A DNA stretch of 8,035 bases. Origin: Methylococcaceae bacterium. GTDB lineage: Bacteria; Pseudomonadota; Gammaproteobacteria; Methylococcales; Methylomonadaceae. The translations under genes and the position numbers were made by a program. Under the pieces are notes generated by a model that saw only the letters and a list, made by a program, of their open reading frames with translations, was not told the origin of the DNA and did no database searches. Of this stretch, positions 4,830 through 8,035 are shown piece by piece (the stretch's first letter is position 1; every line of letters starts with the position of its first letter). The stretch is from the NCBI GenBank assembly GCA_013140465.1, contig JABFST010000275.1, positions 1 to 8,035 of the forward strand. The letters run 5' to 3'.

Positions 4830-5549
4830 GGTTTGTTGCTCCTCTAAAGTTTCAAGTTGCTGCAATAACTGTTGTTCTAAAGTTTCAGGCAAGCGCATCA
4901 GCCAGTCAATAACGTGAAACAAGCCGATGATTTTTTGTTTGTCCCAGTCGCGTTGGTACAGCAACCTGAGCAACTGCCATTTGGCTTGGTAGCGTTCGTC
5001 ATCGTTTTTGCGGGTGCGCTGGGTCAGGATGTGCGCGGCGGTCATCAGGGCAAAGACATTGTCGGCCTGTAACAAGCTATTCAAATCGGCATGGTAATCG
5101 GTCAGCTTGGCGACCGGAAATGCAAGGTGATGCTTGCAGCCCAGCAATTCATAGCCATAGCCTGTCGGTTTCCAGTGCGGCTGTTCGTCGGCCAAGACCG
5201 CCATGCTGGCAATCGGGCGGTCGTAGCGGTCAAACAGCCGATAATTGTAGACGAACATACGCTTGGCAAATTCGGCTTGGGCTGTGCCTTGCACTTCGAT
5301 GTGGATGTACACCCATTGTTCATCGCCGTTTTGTAATGCCACTCTGACCAGCTTATCAACATAGCGTTTACCCAACTCGGCATCGCGCACCACTGCCGCC
5401 AGCTCTTGGTCTAAAAACGTGTGGCCTTGCTGCCAATCAATCGCGGTATAGGCTTCGGGAAAGTAGAAGGCCATAAATTCGGTAAAATACTGTTCGACGG
5501 CCTCTTTCCATGGGCTGTCGTAGTCGTCGTTGTAGGTTTGTCCGCTCAT
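4536..5549 (-). CDS. Rpn-family PD-(D/E)XK nuclease with tetrad hinge and DUF4351-like C-terminus (RpnL-like)
   Basis: This 337-residue protein belongs to the Rpn/'putative transposase' nuclease family. From the ATG at 5549, DSPWKEAVEQYFTEFMAFYFP (11-31) is the family N-terminus. RYVDKLVRV carries Asp65 and WVYIHIEVQG carries Glu85-x-Gln87, the D...E-x-Q form of the PD-(D/E)XK site. KRMFVYNYRLFDRYDRPIASMAVL (96-119) and the IIGLFHVIDWLMRLPETLE region (207-225) follow the usual order. From Met241 the protein repeats the small-module sequence: MRYVTSAER, six G-ending tetrads, then LLEHRFGALPETIL...AVFNDEKSH. Family members cut DNA, and several act as anti-phage toxins held in check by their own C-terminal fragment. 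I chose the ATG at 5549; a TTG at 5561 would add four residues. No good Shine-Dalgarno precedes either, in contrast to the internal start. Flagellar FliH-like hits would come only from the Q/E/G-rich hinge. Confidence 0.88.
   Translation of the reverse strand: MSGQTYNDDYDSPWKEAVEQYFTEFMAFYFPEAYTAIDWQQGHTFLDQELAAVVRDAELGKRYVDKLVRVALQNGDEQWVYIHIEVQGTAQAEFAKRMFVYNYRLFDRYDRPIASMAVLADEQPHWKPTGYGYELLGCKHHLAFPVAKLTDYHADLNSLLQADNVFALMTAAHILTQRTRKNDDERYQAKWQLLRLLYQRDWDKQKIIGLFHVIDWLMRLPETLEQQLLQQLETLEEQQTMRYVTSAERIGIAKGMQEGIAQGLQEGIEIGKQEGRQEGLVIGAKMLSRLLEHRFGALPETILSRVLAADEEQLNHWLSNALEAATLTAVFNDEKSH
4839..4844 (-). promoter_or_regulatory. Internal Shine-Dalgarno for the nested RpnS-like ORF
   Basis: GAGGAG on the - strand lies nine bases before the ATG at 4827-4829. 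It is the strongest ribosome-binding site in the locus and is embedded in coding sequence (L-E-E-Q-Q-T). Confidence 0.65.
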
Positions 5550-5575
5550 CTCATTTGCCAATGGCTGTGGGGGTT

Positions 5576-5581
5576 ATTGTA
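5576..5581 (-). promoter_or_regulatory. Candidate -10 element of the Rpn gene
   Basis: TACAAT on the - strand (five of six matches) lies 26 bases before the ATG at 5549. No convincing -35 is seen at 16-18 bases; TTTACT is at 14. The segment between this and the REP-like palindrome is the only room for an rpn promoter. Confidence 0.3.
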
Positions 5582-5613
5582 TAGAGAACACAGGAAGTAA
5601 ATCGACATTAAAT

Positions 5614-5646
5614 CCCCTCACCCCGCCCTCTCCCTGAGGGAGAGGG
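5614..5646. repeat. REP-like palindrome between the Hsp70/DUF3731 gene and rpn
   Basis: CCCTCTCCC (5626-5634) and GGGAGAGGG (5638-5646) form a perfect nine-base stem with loop TGA, preceded by CCCCTCACCCCG. This sequence type is a well-known dispersed intergenic repeat in many gammaproteobacteria. It starts three bases after the - strand TAA at 5650-5652 and may stabilise or end that message, though no T-run follows on the - strand. Confidence 0.65.
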
Positions 5647-5649
5647 AGT

Positions 5650-6507
5650 TTAAGGTAGATTTATCAGCTTTAAGCCCGGCGGCAACGCCTCGCCAAAAAT
5701 TTGCTTTTCTTCTTTTTCGTCCAGTTCTTTGACTTGTTCAACCATGTCTATCCAACTTGCGGGGGCTTTGCTGGCCTTTAGTTTAGCAACGATGTCAAAA
5801 CGCAGCGCGTCATCAATATCCCTGGCCCTGTCACCGCTCATGCGGGCAATTAAAGTCGCGGCAAAGCCTGCGTGGGGATTTTTGCGCCAGTCTTCAGTCT
5901 GCAACTGCACCAACCACGTCGCCACGACAGTGGGAGGCACCACATTATGGCTGCTGCCATGAAAAGGCGACCTCGCCCCGATACGCCCAACCGCCCACCA
6001 AGTTTGGCTAGGTTCTCCGGCTTTTTGCAGGCGTTTTAACAGCCATTCACCCAATTGGATTTTTTTGTCCACAGGCAAGCGTTCCAACACGGCGGCAAGC
6101 CGGACGATTTCGTCATAACCTCGGGTTTTGATGTGTTTGGCAACGCCCGGCTGTCTTGCGGCGGCCGGGTTGAGGTATTTGCTGATGTCGGCAAAAATTT
6201 GTTCTTGCGCCGCCGCGTCCAAGCCGCCCGCTATGCGCCGCCATAGCGTCCACCACTCGGTCCAGTTTTGGGTTTCGTTTACAAACTGTATCGTTTGCGG
6301 ATAGTGCTTCCATAATTGTTCCACGCGCCAATCATCTAAAGGATAACCAAAGCCAGGCCGCAAACAAAAACCGACTAAACTGAGCCAAACCCGTTCGTGG
6401 TTTTCTGAACGACGATGAAACTTTGCGCCCTCCAACAGCGTAGCAAATAAAGCGCGCAATAAGGGTGTATGCCATTCGGCGCGTTCTGCACCCAATTGTT
6501 TTTCCAA
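5650..6507 (-). CDS. C-terminal half (DUF3731) of an Hsp70-family protein, separated by an amber codon
   Basis: About 285 codons that continue the Hsp70 gene in the same frame after the TAG at 6517-6519. Residues such as HERVWLSLVGFCLRPGFGYPLDDWRVEQLW and WTEWWTLWRRIAGGLD are the recognisable DUF3731 core, which in relatives is fused to the Hsp70 ATPase part in one protein of roughly 900 residues. The junction K-A-V-K-N-(stop)-R-A-E-L-E-K-Q-L-G reads naturally across the stop. The only nearby starts are TTG codons inside conserved sequence (6505-6507 is the Leu of E-L-E-K), without a Shine-Dalgarno, and no ATG occurs until late in the segment. It is therefore most likely not an independent gene but the tail of a broken one, unless the amber codon is misread or reinitiation occurs. 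No other damage is visible, so the break is recent or a sequencing error. Confidence 0.72.
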   Translation of the reverse strand: MEKQLGAERAEWHTPLLRALFATLLEGAKFHRRSENHERVWLSLVGFCLRPGFGYPLDDWRVEQLWKHYPQTIQFVNETQNWTEWWTLWRRIAGGLDAAAQEQIFADISKYLNPAAARQPGVAKHIKTRGYDEIVRLAAVLERLPVDKKIQLGEWLLKRLQKAGEPSQTWWAVGRIGARSPFHGSSHNVVPPTVVATWLVQLQTEDWRKNPHAGFAATLIARMSGDRARDIDDALRFDIVAKLKASKAPASWIDMVEQVKELDEKEEKQIFGEALPPGLKLINLP

Positions 6508-6516
6508 TTCTGCCCG

Positions 6517-6519
6517 CTA
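6517..6519 (-). other. In-frame amber (TAG) codon interrupting the Hsp70-DUF3731 gene
   Basis: The - strand reads AAA-AAC-TAG-CGG-GCA-GAA-TTG across this site, with the same frame open on both sides (867 bases from this stop to the terminal TAA). A TTG leucine codon would need one base change to become this TAG; a Leu here would give K-N-L-R-A-E-L-E-K, which fits my memory of the family. Confidence 0.75.
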
Positions 6520-8034
6520 GTTTTTAACGGCTTTGGGATCAATCTGCTTGGATTTAGAGCCAAAAATGCTTTGTATTTTCGCCACTGCGCCGACAAATTG
6601 TGGCGGCAAGCCCGCCTCCATCGACATCACCGCACCCGCTTTTTTGCGGATTTGGAACTCCACATCCCAGCGTTGGGCGGGGTTGTCCACGGCGACACAT
6701 TGGATTTTCAGCGTGCCTACTTCGGTTTGCGTCACGGCCAATTGCACGATGGCTTCGGCATTAGGCTTGCTGGCATCACCTTCAAAGGCCACCGCCAAAG
6801 GCGGCAAAGAATGGAAAGCGTCGGTGATTTCGGTGACATCGCCGGGTTTATAATCGCTATCACCCGTGCTGGAAGCCAAATGGAAACGCACAGGCATTCC
6901 TAAGCGCAAGGCAAAATGGCGGTCTTTTAGGATCACCTCGTCGCCCTCTTCGCTACCTCTGGGCAATATGCAAATGCCTTGTTGGTGGCTGTTGTCGTCG
7001 GTATCCACCAACAGAAAATAACTGCGTGCCGCACCGCCACCAATCTTAAGTTTTTTGTCGCGACGGGCAATGGCATAGCTGACGGCACCGAACGCCACCG
7101 CCAATTCGGGGTGTTTGTTCTCCAACAGCAGTGGCGGCTGTTCACGCCAAGAGTTGATTAAGCCTACCAATCGCTGGGTAATGGGCTGGCTACGGAATAC
7201 CCCGCCATTCAGCAATAAGGCATCTGGTACGATACCGCCGCCTTTTAAGGCTTCGTTTGCGGCGGCGGCATGGTGTTTTAAAAATGCCGCAATGTGTTTG
7301 CTGACCGCAGGTTCGGCAGCATACGGCAAGCCAAACTCAACCACGCCGCTGCGTCTACGTTCGGGCAATTCGTCTAAGCCCGACAACGGGAAAAAGCCGT
7401 CCAACGCCAAGGCACTGACTTCGGCGCGGGTAAAGCTAACCGAACGCGAACTGCCGATCAATTTAGCCCCGCCACCTAATAAAGTAACCGTGCATTGCTC
7501 GGGTGCGTCATCAGCCAATAAGCGTTCTTTCGCCAAACGGCATTGTTCCAGCAATTGCGACAAATCCGCCGCCGACAAACGTTTTTCACCCAACGCCAAA
7601 CGGCTTTCCGCCAGATGCGCCAAAGCCAAGTCAATATTGTCGCCACCCAGCATTAAGTGGTCGCCGACACCGATACGCGTGAGTTTAGGTTCGAATGCGC
7701 CTTGCTCGACTTTAATTAAAGTCAAATCGGTCGTGCCGCCACCGACATCACAAACCAACAACAAATGCACATCCGCCAACGCTTGTTTGAGGCTGCTGGC
7801 ATTGCGCCTTAACCAGTCGTAACACACCGCTTGTGGTTCTTCCAACAAGCGCACTTGCGGCAATCCGGCGATCCGTGCGGCTTCTAGGGTGAGCGAACGC
7901 GCCGCCTCATCAAACGAGGCGGGGACGGTAATGACCAAATCTTGGTGTTCCAGCGGCGCATCTGGAAACTGATGCTGCCACACCGTGCGGATATGCTCCA
8001 AATAGCTAGCACTGGCATCAATCGGCGAAACTTT
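6517..8034 (-). CDS. Hsp70-family (DnaK-related) ATPase, N-terminus beyond the window, ends at an amber codon
   Basis: An Hsp70-like ATPase of the group that carries a DUF3731 tail; role presumably protein folding or remodelling in the cytoplasm, client unknown. The frame runs off the right edge: codons upstream of the TTG at 8001 read K-V-S-P-I-D-A-S-A-S-Y, normal Hsp70 sequence, so that TTG is not a start. Counting from it, VITVPASFDEAARSLTLEAA (23-42) and VRLLEEPQAV (50-59) precede the second phosphate loop CDVGGGTTDLTLI (84-96). LGGDNID (118-124) and the adenosine motif ALLLNGGVFRS (261-271) follow. A beta-rich region resembling a substrate-binding part occupies about 320-455. The phosphate-1 GIDLGTT motif must lie outside. 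The gene stops at TAG 6517-6519 after KSKQIDPKAVKN, and its natural continuation is found in frame at 5650-6507. No J-domain or GrpE gene is visible. Confidence 0.85.
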   Translation of the reverse strand, partial: KVSPIDASASYLEHIRTVWQHQFPDAPLEHQDLVITVPASFDEAARSLTLEAARIAGLPQVRLLEEPQAVCYDWLRRNASSLKQALADVHLLLVCDVGGGTTDLTLIKVEQGAFEPKLTRIGVGDHLMLGGDNIDLALAHLAESRLALGEKRLSAADLSQLLEQCRLAKERLLADDAPEQCTVTLLGGGAKLIGSSRSVSFTRAEVSALALDGFFPLSGLDELPERRRSGVVEFGLPYAAEPAVSKHIAAFLKHHAAAANEALKGGGIVPDALLLNGGVFRSQPITQRLVGLINSWREQPPLLLENKHPELAVAFGAVSYAIARRDKKLKIGGGAARSYFLLVDTDDNSHQQGICILPRGSEEGDEVILKDRHFALRLGMPVRFHLASSTGDSDYKPGDVTEITDAFHSLPPLAVAFEGDASKPNAEAIVQLAVTQTEVGTLKIQCVAVDNPAQRWDVEFQIRKKAGAVMSMEAGLPPQFVGAVAKIQSIFGSKSKQIDPKAVKN

Positions 8035-8035
8035 G

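Larger units (their letters stand above)
4527..4852 (-). repeat. Parental unit C of the tandem triplication
   Basis: The 3' end of the Rpn gene that matches units A and B. Similarity continues through GAGGAGCAACAAACC and fades near AAACTTT (4846-4852 on the other strand), so the duplicated segment includes the internal ribosome-binding site but not the nuclease domain. Confidence 0.85.

Noticed and set aside
3837..5549. An insertion sequence or transposon, as the family label 'putative transposase' suggests
   Set aside because: No terminal inverted repeats or target-site duplication are visible, and the D...E-x-Q nuclease is of the Rpn type, not a DDE transposase.
6517..6519. The amber codon as a pyrrolysine site
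   Set aside because: Nothing in the window suggests pyrrolysine use, Hsp70 proteins are not known to contain it, and a single-base mutation from a Leu codon is simpler.
6469..6903. A + strand reading frame of 144 codons across the Hsp70/DUF3731 junction
   Set aside because: It lies antisense to conserved coding sequence on both sides of the amber codon and has no recognisable domain.
7115..7822. A long + strand reading frame (235 codons)
   Set aside because: It is antisense to the clearly recognisable Hsp70 ATPase motifs and resembles no known protein.

Overview
The window looks like a chromosomal segment of a gammaproteobacterium of middling GC content. A methanotroph-like (Methylococcales) or Thiotrichales-like host would fit, judged from the type of membrane cytochrome-like protein, the Rpn/DUF4351 nuclease, the Hsp70-DUF3731 protein and two kinds of REP-like intergenic palindromes. 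This assignment is an inference from protein recognition by eye and is not firm.

Left part, + strand (1-3777). The 3' part of an S33 proline iminopeptidase-like hydrolase, cut by the window edge, is followed 44 bases later by ubiX (flavin prenyltransferase). A 342-base intergenic stretch holds a REP-like palindrome and a plausible promoter. Next comes a membrane protein with a PDC/Cache-type sensor domain and four predicted membrane segments, then a 150-base leader with two hairpins, then a membrane-anchored protein with one CxxCH heme motif. A strong symmetric hairpin (3786-3814) separates this block from the convergent - strand block.

Right part, - strand (8034 down to 3837). An Hsp70-family gene, open at the right edge, is interrupted by a single in-frame TAG (6517-6519). 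Its DUF3731 C-terminal half continues in the same frame to 5650. Behind a REP-like palindrome lies the most interesting locus: a full-length Rpn-family PD-(D/E)XK nuclease gene (4536-5549), whose C-terminal third carries its own Shine-Dalgarno and ATG (gene within a gene, RpnL/RpnS style). Two further stand-alone copies of only that C-terminal third follow in tandem (4212-4493 and 3837-4169).

All three C-terminal modules keep the ribosome-binding site, the hinge of four-residue repeats and the DUF4351-like end. They differ in hinge repeat number (6, 5 and 9 tetrads), and the last copy holds five perfect 12-base repeats encoding W-K-E-G. The three modules share one reading frame, divided only by single TAA codons. 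My reading is a toxic-nuclease/intragenic-antitoxin locus that has multiplied and diversified its antitoxin module. The sequence supports the architecture directly; the function is inferred from what is known of the Rpn family.
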